This document shows, in pieces, positions 9,298-19,104 of a stretch of 34,444 nucleotides of DNA. Position 1 is the stretch's first letter, and every line of letters begins with the position of its first letter. The DNA is taken from positions 1 to 34,444 of the forward strand of contig CALJDF010000049.1 in assembly GCA_938023835.1 (NCBI GenBank), written 5' to 3'. The translations under genes and the position numbers were made by a program. Under the pieces are notes generated by a model. The model had not been told where the DNA came from. It was given only the letters and a program-made list of their open reading frames with translations, and did no database searches. Source of the DNA: an uncultured Alphaproteobacteria bacterium (GTDB lineage: Bacteria > Pseudomonadota > Alphaproteobacteria > SHVP01).

Positions 9298-10116
9298 ATG
9301 AAAGTCGCCTGCGTACAGGTCTGTGCCGGCGACGATATGGCCGTAAACCTTACGCGCGTTAGCGAGGGTGTCAGAGAGGCCGCCGCGGCCCAGGCAGAGC
9401 TGATTACAACGCCGGAAAACGTCGCGCTGATGGCGGCAGATCGCGCCCAATTGCTCGAGCATGCGGTCGCAGAGGACGAACATCCGGCGGTCGCTCATTT
9501 TTCCGACCTCGCAGCGACGGTGCGCCGCTGGGTCCTCGCCGGATCGATTGGAGTCGCCGCTGGCGATGGACGCATTTTCAATCGGTCTCTCCTGTTTAAT
9601 CCCGACGGCGTGATTGCGGCCCGCTACGACAAGATCCACATGTTCGACGTCACGTTGCCGGGTGGCGAGTCGTACCAAGAGTCACGTAATTACCGGCCCG
9701 GATCGACGGCGGTCGCGGTCGATCTCCCAGGGGCGAAGCTTGGCATGACGATCTGTTACGACATCAGGTTCCCCGCATTGTATCGCGCGTTGGGGCAAGT
9801 CGGTGCCCAGGTCATCACCGTTCCTTCCGCATTTACTGCAACCACTGGCCGAGCGCACTGGTCCGTGTTGCTTCGTGCTCGGGCGATCGAAACCGGCGCC
9901 TTCATCGTGGCGCCGGCACAAGTCGGGAGCCATCCGGCGAGGAGGAATACCTACGGGCATTCCATGGTTGTCACGCCGTGGGGCGAGGTTATTCTCGATG
10001 CGGGAGAAGCATGTGGCGTGACCTACGCAAATCTCGACCTCGCGAAGGTGACCAAGGCACGGCAATCGATTACAGCCTGGAACACCGGGCCGGTGTTCGA
10101 AGTGCCAACGGTTTAG
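9298..10116 (+). CDS. Carbon-nitrogen hydrolase (nitrilase superfamily)
   Basis: MKVACVQVCAGDDMAVNLTRV...TTPENVAL...RYDKIHMFDVTLPGGESYQES...LGMTICYDIRFPALYRAL catalytic E-K-C motifs. Confidence 0.93.
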   Translation: MKVACVQVCAGDDMAVNLTRVSEGVREAAAAQAELITTPENVALMAADRAQLLEHAVAEDEHPAVAHFSDLAATVRRWVLAGSIGVAAGDGRIFNRSLLFNPDGVIAARYDKIHMFDVTLPGGESYQESRNYRPGSTAVAVDLPGAKLGMTICYDIRFPALYRALGQVGAQVITVPSAFTATTGRAHWSVLLRARAIETGAFIVAPAQVGSHPARRNTYGHSMVVTPWGEVILDAGEACGVTYANLDLAKVTKARQSITAWNTGPVFEVPTV

Positions 10117-10214
10117 GTCTTGTTGCTTGCCGAGGCCCCCAAGGTGTCGGTCCTCTTGAAAACCAGAGGTCCGTTCTATATCGATGAAAAGGCACACCAA
10201 GGGCACGACCCGGT

Positions 10215-10664
10215 ATGATTTCGTTCGATCTTCGCTGCGCGCACGATCATGTTTTTGAGGCTTGGTTCTCAAACAGTGACGCCTATCAAGAACAGCTTCA
10301 GGCTGGCGAGCTTGCGTGCCCGATTTGCGGTAATACAGAATTAGAGAAATCCCTGATGAAGCCTAATGTCGCGACCGGCGCCGAGCACGCCACGCCGGTG
10401 TCTTCTGCTCCGGTGCCCGCCGCCGTGGGCGATTCAGATAAGGCAGGCGAGATCATGCGGATGGCGCGCGCCATTCGTGACCAGGTCGAAAAGAACTTCG
10501 AACATGTCGGCAGTGAGTTTGCCGAAGAGGCAAAGAAGATTCACTACGGTGAAACGGAACACCGCGAGATCTATGGCGAGATGACTCCCGATGAGGCAGT
10601 CGATCTGCGCGACGAAGGTGTCGAGTTCGGTGTTCTTCCGTGGCCTGCCAAGGAAGACGCTTAA
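10215..10664 (+). CDS. DUF1178 family protein
   Basis: MISFDLRCAHDHVFEAWFSNSDAYQEQLQAGELACPICGNTELEKSLMKPNV typical DUF1178 N-terminus with zinc-ribbon-like CxxC. Confidence 0.88.
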   Translation: MISFDLRCAHDHVFEAWFSNSDAYQEQLQAGELACPICGNTELEKSLMKPNVATGAEHATPVSSAPVPAAVGDSDKAGEIMRMARAIRDQVEKNFEHVGSEFAEEAKKIHYGETEHREIYGEMTPDEAVDLRDEGVEFGVLPWPAKEDA

Positions 10665-11416
10665 GGCCGCGTCACGAATCCCATGTAGTTGACGGCGAGG
10701 CTGGAGGATAGACGCCAGTCGCGCGTGATCGGGTCGTAGCTGATCCCGCTCAGGTCTTGGACCTCCAGGTTTCCGCTCGCCAAATAACGCCGGAGTTCGG
10801 ATGGTCGGATGAAGCGGTTCCAGTCATGTGTCCCGCGCGGGAGCCAGCCCAGGACGTACTCGGCGCCGATAATGGCGAAGAGATACGCTTTGGCCGTTCG
10901 ATTCAGCGTTGCAACGACCATCGCGGAGTCGTCGTCCTTGAACAGGCTGCCGCATGCCGAAAGGAAGCCCGGTACATCCGCAACATGTTCGACGACCTCC
11001 ATATTCAGGACGACATCAAACTTTTCTCCCCACGCCGACAAATCTTCGGCCGTTGCCTGGACATAGTCGATGTCCAGGCCCATGGCCGAGGCGTGGTTCT
11101 TCGCAATGCTGACGTTCTCTTCGGATGGGTCGACGCCCACCATTTTGGCGCCCAACCGCGTCATCGGCTCGCAAAGGAGGCCGCCACCGCAGCCGATGTC
11201 GGCGGCGCGCAATCCGTCTAGGGGTCTCGGGGCCGTGGGGTCGCGACCGAACTGCTGGCAGAGGCGATCCCGAATGTACCGAAGGCGCACCGGGTTAAGC
11301 TGGTGAAGCGGTCGAAAGGGGCCTTCGGTGTCCCACCAAAGGGCCGACATCTTGCTGAATCGATCAACCTCGGTGTCGTCGATCGAGGTTCCGGTCGTGG
11401 CTGTGCTCTCCGTCAC
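10661..11416 (-). CDS. ubiG: Ubiquinone biosynthesis O-methyltransferase UbiG
   Basis: DDTEVDRFSKMSALWWDTEGPFRPLHQLNPVRLRYIRDRL...GLRAADIGCGGGLLCEPMTRLGA...FDVVLNMEVVEHVADVPGFL. Likely GTG start at 11416; the ORF can extend to ATG 11506. Confidence 0.95.
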   Translation of the reverse strand: MTESTATTGTSIDDTEVDRFSKMSALWWDTEGPFRPLHQLNPVRLRYIRDRLCQQFGRDPTAPRPLDGLRAADIGCGGGLLCEPMTRLGAKMVGVDPSEENVSIAKNHASAMGLDIDYVQATAEDLSAWGEKFDVVLNMEVVEHVADVPGFLSACGSLFKDDDSAMVVATLNRTAKAYLFAIIGAEYVLGWLPRGTHDWNRFIRPSELRRYLASGNLEVQDLSGISYDPITRDWRLSSSLAVNYMGFVTRP

Positions 11417-11544
11417 AAGGGCTGCCTTGCTTGCCTGAGAATGGTGTCGTGTATATGTATACGCGCCCCTGCAGGAACAAGAAAACACTTCGGGCACCGT
11501 AGTCAACGTGGCGGCTGGCGGCTGCCCAGTCCAATCCGGGTACT

Positions 11545-12765
11545 ATGTCCGTAATCGTACAAAAATTTGGTGGCACGTCGGTTGCCGACCTTGATCGCAT
11601 AAGGAATGCGGCGCTGAGAACCAAGGCGGAATACGACCGAGGCAACGATGTTGCCGTGGTTGTTTCAGCGATGGCGGGGACGACTAATCAACTGGTTCAA
11701 TGGACCGGTGAGGCCGCGGCGCTTCACGATACGCGTGAATATGATGCGGTTGTCTCGACGGGCGAGCAGGTTACTGCCGGTCTGCTGGCCATTATCCTAC
11801 AAGAGATGGGGGTTTCCGCCCGGTCATGGCTCGGCTGGCAACTGCCGATCCACACCGATTCGTCTCACGGCTCAGCCCGCATTCTGGACATCGATGTTCA
11901 GGCGCTTCGCCAGCGCTTCGGCGAACGACAAGTCGCGGTTATCGCCGGGTTTCAAGGCCTGAGTGCAGAAAACCGAATCACCACCCTTGGCCGAGGCGGC
12001 TCGGATACAAGTGCTGTCGCCCTCGCGGCGGCCTTGAACGCAGACCGGTGCGACATCTTCACCGATGTCGATGGGATCTATACGTCTGACCCTCGAATCG
12101 TCACCAAGGCCAGAAAGCTCGAGAAGATCACATACGAAGAGATGCTGGAGTCGGCGTCGCTCGGCGCCAAAGTTCTCCAGACGCGTTCGGTGGAGCTTGC
12201 GATGAACTATGGTGTCAGGCTCCAGGTTCTTTCTAGTTTCAGTGAGACTCCAGGTACACTCGTTGTCGACGAGGATGAGATTGTGGAAAAAGAAATTGTT
12301 AGCGGCATCGCCTATTCGCGCGACGAGGCCAAGATTACGCTGCGCCGGGTTGCAGACCGGCCGGGGGTCGCCGCCGCTGTATTCGGGCCGTTGGCGGATG
12401 CCAATATCAACGTCGATATGATCGTTCAGAACATTTCGCAGAGCGATCAATCGACCGATCTGACTTTCACCGTCACACGTTCTCACCTCGATCGAGCCGT
12501 CGCGGTTCTCGAGAAAGCGCGCCCGGAGGTCGGCTACGAGAAGCTCAAGGCCGATGAAGATGTCACCAAGGTTTCGGTGATCGGTGTTGGGATGCGAAGC
12601 CATGCCGGGGTGGCCCAGCGTATGTTCGCGACCCTCGCCGAACGCGGGATCAACATCCAAGTGATCTCGACATCTGAGATTAAGGTCAGCGTCTTGATCG
12701 AAGAAGAATATACCGAACTCGCCCTGCGCGCTTTGCACACGGCATATGGTCTCGATAATGAGTGA
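11545..12765 (+). CDS. lysC: Aspartate kinase
   Basis: MSVIVQKFGGTSVADLDRIRNAA...LGRGGSDTSAVALAAALNADRCDIFTDVDGIYTSDPRIV plus C-terminal ACT domains. Confidence 0.97.
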   Translation: MSVIVQKFGGTSVADLDRIRNAALRTKAEYDRGNDVAVVVSAMAGTTNQLVQWTGEAAALHDTREYDAVVSTGEQVTAGLLAIILQEMGVSARSWLGWQLPIHTDSSHGSARILDIDVQALRQRFGERQVAVIAGFQGLSAENRITTLGRGGSDTSAVALAAALNADRCDIFTDVDGIYTSDPRIVTKARKLEKITYEEMLESASLGAKVLQTRSVELAMNYGVRLQVLSSFSETPGTLVVDEDEIVEKEIVSGIAYSRDEAKITLRRVADRPGVAAAVFGPLADANINVDMIVQNISQSDQSTDLTFTVTRSHLDRAVAVLEKARPEVGYEKLKADEDVTKVSVIGVGMRSHAGVAQRMFATLAERGINIQVISTSEIKVSVLIEEEYTELALRALHTAYGLDNE

Positions 12766-13831
12766 AGCGGCAAACCCTGCTGCCGCCGAACAACTTGATC
12801 GACTCTGGCAGCGTGGTCGCGAGTTCTTAGGTAGCGACTACGCAATCCTTGGCGGCGCGATGAGTTGGCTATCCGATCGCAATCTCGTTTCAGCGATTTC
12901 CAATGCGGGCGGATTCGGCGTTATTGCGTGTGGCTCGCTGGGGCCGGAGGAGCTTGGCGCGGAAATCGCGGCGACATCAGAGCGCACGGATCGCCCGTTT
13001 GGCGTCAATCTCATCACGATGCATCCGGAGCTCACCAAGCTTATCGATACTTGCGCGGCGCATGGCGTTACCCATGTCGCTCTGGCGGGTGGCTTGCCGC
13101 AGGCTTCGGCGATCAGTCGGTTGAAAGATGCGGGTATCAAGGTGCTCGCGTTTGCGCCGGCGTTGGCTCTTGCGAAACGTCTGGTTCGCAACGGCGTCGA
13201 CGCGTTGGTCATCGAGGGAATGGAAGCCGGCGGCCATATCGGGCCGGTCTCGACGGGTGTCCTCGCACAAGAGATTTTGCCATTTGTTCGTGACGTACCG
13301 GTATTCGTGGCCGGCGGCATTGGCCGCGGCGCGGCAATTGCGATGTATCTGGGCGCTGGGGCGTCCGGCGTTCAGATGGGAACGCGTTTCGTTGGCGCCT
13401 CGGAATGCATTGCACACCCGAAATTCAAACAGGCTTTTTTCCGCGGTCACGCCCGCGATGCGGCTCTGTCGGTCCAAATAGACGAGCGGTTTCCGGTTAT
13501 CCCGGTGCGCGCACTCGCCAACAAAGGCACCCAGCTATTCGTAGAGAAGCAACGCGAAGTCATCGCAAAGGTCGACTCCGGTGCGCTTTCGCCGGCCGAC
13601 GCCCAGTTGGCGATCGAGAGGTTTTGGGCGGGCGCGCTGCGTAGAGCGGCCATCGATGGAGATGTTGAGCTCGGTTCGATCATGGCGGGCCAAAGTGTTG
13701 GACTCGTCAAATGCGAGCAGCCGACCGCTGAAATCATTGCCCACCTGATCGAAGAAGCGGTCGAGGCGCTCGATATGATGGCGGCCCGCGCAGTGACCTC
13801 GGGGTCGCCTGCGCGCGCGCAGCCCATCTGA
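12758..13831 (+). CDS. NAD(P)H-dependent flavin oxidoreductase (nitronate monooxygenase/FabK-like)
   Basis: YAILGGAMSWLSDRNLVSAISNAGGFGVIACGSLGPEEL...EGMEAGGHIGPVSTGVLAQ...VPVFVAGGIGRGAAIAMYLGAGASGVQMGTRFV. Start ATG 12758 overlaps the lysC stop. Confidence 0.9.
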   Translation: MSEAANPAAAEQLDRLWQRGREFLGSDYAILGGAMSWLSDRNLVSAISNAGGFGVIACGSLGPEELGAEIAATSERTDRPFGVNLITMHPELTKLIDTCAAHGVTHVALAGGLPQASAISRLKDAGIKVLAFAPALALAKRLVRNGVDALVIEGMEAGGHIGPVSTGVLAQEILPFVRDVPVFVAGGIGRGAAIAMYLGAGASGVQMGTRFVGASECIAHPKFKQAFFRGHARDAALSVQIDERFPVIPVRALANKGTQLFVEKQREVIAKVDSGALSPADAQLAIERFWAGALRRAAIDGDVELGSIMAGQSVGLVKCEQPTAEIIAHLIEEAVEALDMMAARAVTSGSPARAQPI

Positions 13832-13845
13832 TGAGCTGAGCGCCC

Positions 13846-16098
13846 ATGGCGGGACCGCGTCTCCTGTTGAGTCAGCTTCGCTCGCTCATGGCGAGCGAAG
13901 AGGCGCCACAGAGCCGGCTCGACTCGGTCACCAAAATCATCGCCACCAACATGGGGGCAGATGTTTGTTCGCTTTATCTGCGCCGCGCCGGCGATGTTCT
14001 TGAGCTCTTCTCGACGCATGGGTTACGTGCCGAGTCGGTTCACCAGACTCGATTGCGCGTCGGTGAAGGTCTCGTCGGCGATATCGTCGCGCAAGCGCAC
14101 ACGCTTGCCCTTCCCGATGCCCAAGCGCATCCCCAATTCGCGTTTCGGCCGGAAACCGGCGAGGAAGGATTTCACTCCCTGCTCGGCGTCCCGCTGCAAC
14201 GTGGTGGGCGGGTTATTGGCGCCCTAACCGTTCAGAACCGATCTCTCCGCGAGTATTCCGCTGAAGAAGCTGAAGTGCTTCAGACCGTTGCGATGGTGTT
14301 GTGCGAGCTTGTTCTTGCATCGAGCCTCATCGGACAAGACGAACTCGCCGATATCGACGGAAACGCGACATTGCCGATGCGCTTTGAGGGCTTGCCGCTC
14401 GCAAGCGGGATCGGCAAAGGCACGGTGTTCATTCATCGCGGTTCGTTTCTCGTCCATGATTTGGTCTCCGATGACTCAGACTTCGAAATCGAACGGCTAG
14501 AACGCGCGGTCCAGGAGTTCCTCAGCGCGGTTCGACATCTCATTGAAGAAAGCGCGCCCCGGATCGGCGACAAAGAACGAGAGATCTTCGATACCTATCA
14601 AATGTTTGCCGAAGACGAGGGCTGGCTGAACAGAATACGGCTCGCCGTCCGGGACGGTCTTACGGCCGAGGGGGCGGTGCAGCGGGTGCAGGAGGAGAAC
14701 CGCCGCCGATTGGCGCCAACCGCCTATTTCCGGGAGCGGATTGCAGATTTCGACGACCTTTCGAACCAGTTGCTGCGTCACTTACAGGGAACGGTTAACG
14801 ATCTTGCGCATGAACTGGTCGGCGATGCTGTGCTGGTCGCGCGCAGTCTCGGCCCGGCAGAGCTCTTGGAGTACGACCATAGCCGTCTCAAGGCGATTAT
14901 CTTGGGGGAGGGGTCGCCAACATCGCATATGGTGTTGGTGGCGAAGTCTTTAAATATCCCGGTCGTTGGTCGGCTTTCCGGTGCGCTTGCGCGGATTGCA
15001 CCGGGTGATCCGGTCGTGGTGGACGGGGGGCGGGGATTGGTCCACGTCCGGCCGGACGACGATATCTACGATGAAATGGCGGAGGCCACTGCCGAGGCCC
15101 AACGGACTCAATCTAGTCTTCTGTCGTTAAAGGCCTTTCCGGCCGCGTCGCGAGATGGCGTGACGTTCGACATGCATCTCAACATTGGCCTCCTAAGCGA
15201 GCTGCCGCTTCTAGATACCACCGGCGCCGCGGGCATTGGCTTGATGCGGACCGAGTTGCTCTTCCTGTCGCACAAAACCTTTCCGAGCGTTGGGGATCAG
15301 GAGGCGCATTTCCGTCAGGTATTCGAATCAGCGGGAAGCCGTCCTGTCGTCTTTCGAACCTTCGATCTTGGGGGAGACAAGATCCTGCCCAACTTGGATC
15401 GCTCGCTAGAGCGCGAGGAAAACCCCGCGTTGGGCTGGCGGGCGTTGCGCGTTGGATTGGACCGGCCTTCTGTCTTACGCAACCAGTTGCGGGCGTTGAT
15501 CGGTGCAAGTGGCGGTCGGCCGTTCTCCATCATGTTCCCGATGGTCTCAGAAATCGCCGAACTCGATCGTGCGCGCGAAATCTTCGAGCTGGAACTTGGG
15601 CGCATTCGTCAAAGGGCCGCCACGACGCCCTCGGATCAGATACGGATCGGGGTGATGATCGAAGTGCCCTCGTTGGCCTTCCAACTCGACGCGCTGGCCG
15701 GGCGTGTGGATTTTGTGTCGATCGGGACCAACGACCTGGCCCAATACTTCTTCGCGAGCGACCGCACCAGTCCAAAGCTGGCCAATCGCTACGACACTCT
15801 GGCGCCGGCCTTCCTGCGGCTACTGCGGCATATCCGAGAGCAATGCGCGGCACACGACATTCCGATTGCCGTTTGTGGTGACATGGCGGCCCAACCCCTG
15901 GAGGCCATTTGCCTGGCCGGCCTGGGTTTTCGAGCCCTTTCGATGCCGCCGTCGGCCTTCGGCCATGTCAAAAAAGCCTTGCGGAGCCTCGATTGCGCCT
16001 CATTTGAAGCCTACCTTCTGTCTCGTCTCTCTAGCGCCGACCACACCCTCAGGAACGATATCCGACACCTCGCCCAAGATCGCGGCTATTTCCATTAA
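13846..16098 (+). CDS. ptsP: Phosphoenolpyruvate-protein phosphotransferase PtsP (EI-Ntr, GAF domain)
   Basis: N-terminal GAF (MGADVCSLYLRRAGDVLELFSTHGL), central EI (GEGSPTSHMVLVAKSLNIPVVG), C-terminal PEP-utilising domain (GIGLMRTELLFL, FRTFDLGGDKILP, FVSIGTNDLAQYFFASDRTS). Confidence 0.96.
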   Translation: MAGPRLLLSQLRSLMASEEAPQSRLDSVTKIIATNMGADVCSLYLRRAGDVLELFSTHGLRAESVHQTRLRVGEGLVGDIVAQAHTLALPDAQAHPQFAFRPETGEEGFHSLLGVPLQRGGRVIGALTVQNRSLREYSAEEAEVLQTVAMVLCELVLASSLIGQDELADIDGNATLPMRFEGLPLASGIGKGTVFIHRGSFLVHDLVSDDSDFEIERLERAVQEFLSAVRHLIEESAPRIGDKEREIFDTYQMFAEDEGWLNRIRLAVRDGLTAEGAVQRVQEENRRRLAPTAYFRERIADFDDLSNQLLRHLQGTVNDLAHELVGDAVLVARSLGPAELLEYDHSRLKAIILGEGSPTSHMVLVAKSLNIPVVGRLSGALARIAPGDPVVVDGGRGLVHVRPDDDIYDEMAEATAEAQRTQSSLLSLKAFPAASRDGVTFDMHLNIGLLSELPLLDTTGAAGIGLMRTELLFLSHKTFPSVGDQEAHFRQVFESAGSRPVVFRTFDLGGDKILPNLDRSLEREENPALGWRALRVGLDRPSVLRNQLRALIGASGGRPFSIMFPMVSEIAELDRAREIFELELGRIRQRAATTPSDQIRIGVMIEVPSLAFQLDALAGRVDFVSIGTNDLAQYFFASDRTSPKLANRYDTLAPAFLRLLRHIREQCAAHDIPIAVCGDMAAQPLEAICLAGLGFRALSMPPSAFGHVKKALRSLDCASFEAYLLSRLSSADHTLRNDIRHLAQDRGYFH

Positions 16099-16341
16099 CT
16101 ATTTGCAATTAAGCGAGTTTCTGGTTTACTCACAGGCTGTGGAAGGTGTGGAAAACCTGCTTCTATTGAGGGGGCGCGTTTTCGGTGCCGAAGTATAGGA
16201 TACGCGCGGCGCCCCGTGACGCCGTGTTTTGGTCGGGAGGCGGTTGCATGGCGACCGCGTCCCGGCGATCTCTTGGCGTAAGGGGAGTCGAGAGTTGGTT
16301 TGTTGGGCTGCACCCACGGGCGGCCAACGGCGAGGGCAGAA

Positions 16342-17883
16342 ATGGCGACTCAAGACCCCCAACGAGATGATGTAACGCCGTCTAAAACGTCGCGAGGGCG
16401 GCTTCACTTACGTGAAGTCCGTTCGGACCACGTCGGCTATGACGGTATTGGCGTCGAGTTACGCGCCGCACGCACGCGTGCCGGTGTGGAACTCGCCGAC
16501 GTCGCCTTGAAGCTCCGAATCAGCCAGGCTTACTTGGAGGCGATCGAAGAAGGTCGCTTCGACGCGTTGCCAGGGCATGTGTATGTCTTTGGCTTCCTCA
16601 AAACATATGCGCGGTTCTTGGAACTCGACGAAGACATTGTCGTTGACCGTTTCCGAACCGAAACAACCGGTCCTCAACCGGAGGCCCGTCTCGCGTTTCC
16701 TTCTGCGATGGATCGCGGTCGGTTGCCAACGGGCCGGCTGCTCCTTGGTGGGTTGCTGGTTGCGGTCTTGGCCTATGCCGGTTGGTTCGTCTTCAACAGT
16801 GACGAGCGCAGCACGGCGGACCGGGTCGCTGCGATTCCAGAACGTCTTGCCACACCGGCGGCGACGGCGGACGCGGCCACGACTCAGCAGCCGGAAACAA
16901 CCCAGCAGCTGGAAACCGCGCAACAGCCCGCGCTCCTCACCCCTGTGTCGGAACAAGATAGCGAGACGCCCACTGCGGTGACCGAAGCCGCGCCGGTGAT
17001 CGCGGCCGTGGCTTCAACCGAACCCGAGGCGACGATCCAGACCGATACCCCCCGCGATGTTGTCACAGACGTGCCCGTCACGGCTGAGCAGCCGCAGCCT
17101 ATCGCGAGCGCCGCCGCGGCAGCCGAGGCCGAAAGTGAGGATGCGGCCATCACCGAAGCGCGCTCGGGAGCCACCGTCGACCCGCAACCGATCGCCACCG
17201 AAGAAACCTCTGTTTTGCCCGACACCGACGAGACGGTCGTCGCGTCGGTGCCGCCCTCTCCCGAACCGATCGCGGCTGAAATCGATCAGCCTGTTGTTAC
17301 ACCGCAAACAGCGCCGCCCGTGACGAGCGTCCCCGCCCCCGAGGCTAACTCGGTGGAAATCCGGCAACTCGCCGACGCGTCGACGGCGCCGATCGAAACC
17401 GAGGGTGCTTCACCTGCCGTCTCAGCCCAATCGGAAGAGACAGCGGCCGAAGCCTCGACAGCGTCCACAGAGGCACCAGTAGAAGTTGCCGCGCGGTCTC
17501 AGGAAAATGCCCCCCCGCCGTTGGCGACGTCGGAAGAGAACGCCAGCACGCCCGTCGCTGGCGAATATGTGCCCCGCGTGTTTGGTGCCGGAAACGAAAG
17601 CGCCCGCATCGTCCTCGTCGCCGATGCCGAAAGTTGGGTGCAGGTTCGGGCGACCTCTGGAGAGCTTTTGCTCACCCGCGTGTTGCGCGCTGGGGATCGC
17701 TATCTCGTACCCGATCGGCCGGGCTTGGTCATGATGACCGGCAATGTCGGCGCGTTTAAGGTCCTTGTTGACGGCAATGCGGTCCCGAAACTCGGGCCGA
17801 TGGGGGTTATCGGAAGGAATATTCCGCTTGATGCCGACCGTCTGCGCGACGGTCGAATCTCGGTTGATTTTGACGCGGAATAG
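16342..17883 (+). CDS. RodZ-like HTH/DUF4115 membrane protein with long low-complexity linker
   Basis: HTH: GIGVELRAARTRAGVELADVALKLRISQAYLEAIEEGRFDALPGHVYVFGFLKTYARFLELD; TM: LLLGGLLVAVLAYAGWFVF; A/T/P/E-rich linker; C-terminal DUF4115-like domain RIVLVADAESWVQVRATSGELLLTRVLRAGDRYLVPD. Confidence 0.88.
   Translation: MATQDPQRDDVTPSKTSRGRLHLREVRSDHVGYDGIGVELRAARTRAGVELADVALKLRISQAYLEAIEEGRFDALPGHVYVFGFLKTYARFLELDEDIVVDRFRTETTGPQPEARLAFPSAMDRGRLPTGRLLLGGLLVAVLAYAGWFVFNSDERSTADRVAAIPERLATPAATADAATTQQPETTQQLETAQQPALLTPVSEQDSETPTAVTEAAPVIAAVASTEPEATIQTDTPRDVVTDVPVTAEQPQPIASAAAAAEAESEDAAITEARSGATVDPQPIATEETSVLPDTDETVVASVPPSPEPIAAEIDQPVVTPQTAPPVTSVPAPEANSVEIRQLADASTAPIETEGASPAVSAQSEETAAEASTASTEAPVEVAARSQENAPPPLATSEENASTPVAGEYVPRVFGAGNESARIVLVADAESWVQVRATSGELLLTRVLRAGDRYLVPDRPGLVMMTGNVGAFKVLVDGNAVPKLGPMGVIGRNIPLDADRLRDGRISVDFDAE
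16876..16929 (+). repeat. Degenerate 18-nt tandem repeat (x3) inside the RodZ-like linker
   Basis: Consecutive units encode TTQQPE / TTQQLE / TAQQPA. Confidence 0.6.
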
Positions 17884-17965
17884 CACCCGCGCACCACTTG
17901 ATTAGAGCGGGTATCGAGAGGCATAGTCGCCCCCATTCGCCCGTAAACAAGTAGTCTTGACTGCC

Positions 17966-19090
17966 ATGAGCGTCAGACCCTACCGCGACATCAATCGTCG
18001 CGAATCACGCCAAGTAATGGTTGGTAACGTTCCTGTCGGGGGCGGTGCGCCTATTTCTGTCCAATCGATGACCAATACGCTCACTCACGATGTTGCGGCA
18101 ACCGTGGCGCAAATTGGCCAACTCGAAGACGCCGGGGCCGATATTGTGCGGGTCTCTTGCCCGGACGAAGAATCGACGAAGGCACTCTCATCGATCGTCG
18201 CGCAAACCAACGTTCCGATCGTCGCTGACATTCACTTCCACTATCGGCGGGGCATCGAAGCCGCCGTCGCTGGCGCGGCATGCTTACGGATTAACCCAGG
18301 AAATATTGGGTCGCAGGCGCGGGTCAAAGAAGTCGTAAGCGCGGCACGGGACCACGGTTGTTCGATGCGAATCGGCGTCAACGCAGGTTCACTAGAGCAA
18401 GAGCTTCTGGAAAAGTACGGCGAGCCTTGCTCCGAAGCGATGGTTGAGAGCGCCCTACGCCATGCGCGAATGCTCGAAGACGAGGACTTCCATGACTTCA
18501 AGATCAGCGTCAAGGCGTCCGATGTGTTCCTGGCGGTGGCGGCCTACCAGCAATTGTCTGAGGAGTGCGACTACCCACTACACCTCGGGATCACCGAGGC
18601 TGGTGGCCTGACCTCCGGGACGGTCAAGTCGTCGATCGGCCTAGGGATGCTCTTGTGGTCGGGCATCGGCGACACGATTCGCGTTTCTCTTTCGGCCGAT
18701 CCGGTTGAAGAGGTACGGGTCGGGTTTGAGATACTCAAGTCACTCAATCTCCGGCATCGTGGCGTCAACATTATTTCTTGTCCGTCCTGCGCGCGGCAGG
18801 CCTTTCCCGTCATCAAGACCGTTGAGACGTTGGAAAAACGCTTGGCGCACATCACCACCCCCATGACGCTGTCGATAATCGGGTGCGTGGTGAACGGTCC
18901 AGGCGAGGCAAAAGAAACTGATATCGGGCTGACGGGCGGTGGGCGTGGCAACCATATGGTCTACGTCAGCGGAATTGCCGATCACAAAATTGATGACGAC
19001 AGGATTATTGATCACGTTGTCGAACTCGTTGAGGCGAAAGCCCGAGAAATAGACTCCGGTGGTCCGGTGACCGCCGACGCAGCACAGTAA
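17966..19090 (+). CDS. ispG: 4-hydroxy-3-methylbut-2-enyl diphosphate synthase (flavodoxin-dependent)
   Basis: [50 protein letters not shown]...[21 protein letters not shown]...[21 protein letters not shown]. Confidence 0.96.
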   Translation: MSVRPYRDINRRESRQVMVGNVPVGGGAPISVQSMTNTLTHDVAATVAQIGQLEDAGADIVRVSCPDEESTKALSSIVAQTNVPIVADIHFHYRRGIEAAVAGAACLRINPGNIGSQARVKEVVSAARDHGCSMRIGVNAGSLEQELLEKYGEPCSEAMVESALRHARMLEDEDFHDFKISVKASDVFLAVAAYQQLSEECDYPLHLGITEAGGLTSGTVKSSIGLGMLLWSGIGDTIRVSLSADPVEEVRVGFEILKSLNLRHRGVNIISCPSCARQAFPVIKTVETLEKRLAHITTPMTLSIIGCVVNGPGEAKETDIGLTGGGRGNHMVYVSGIADHKIDDDRIIDHVVELVEAKAREIDSGGPVTADAAQ

Positions 19091-19104
19091 ATCGGACCGC
19101 ACAT

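Noticed and set aside
11451-11462. GTATA-TG-TATAC dyad in the ubiG/lysC divergent region
   Set aside because: Short AT-rich arms, with no second copy or known operator match noticed.
16185-16370. 61-aa ORF between ptsP and the RodZ-like gene
   Set aside because: Overlaps the RodZ-like start and shows no recognisable motif or clear RBS. The ~240-bp gap is more likely promoter/leader sequence.
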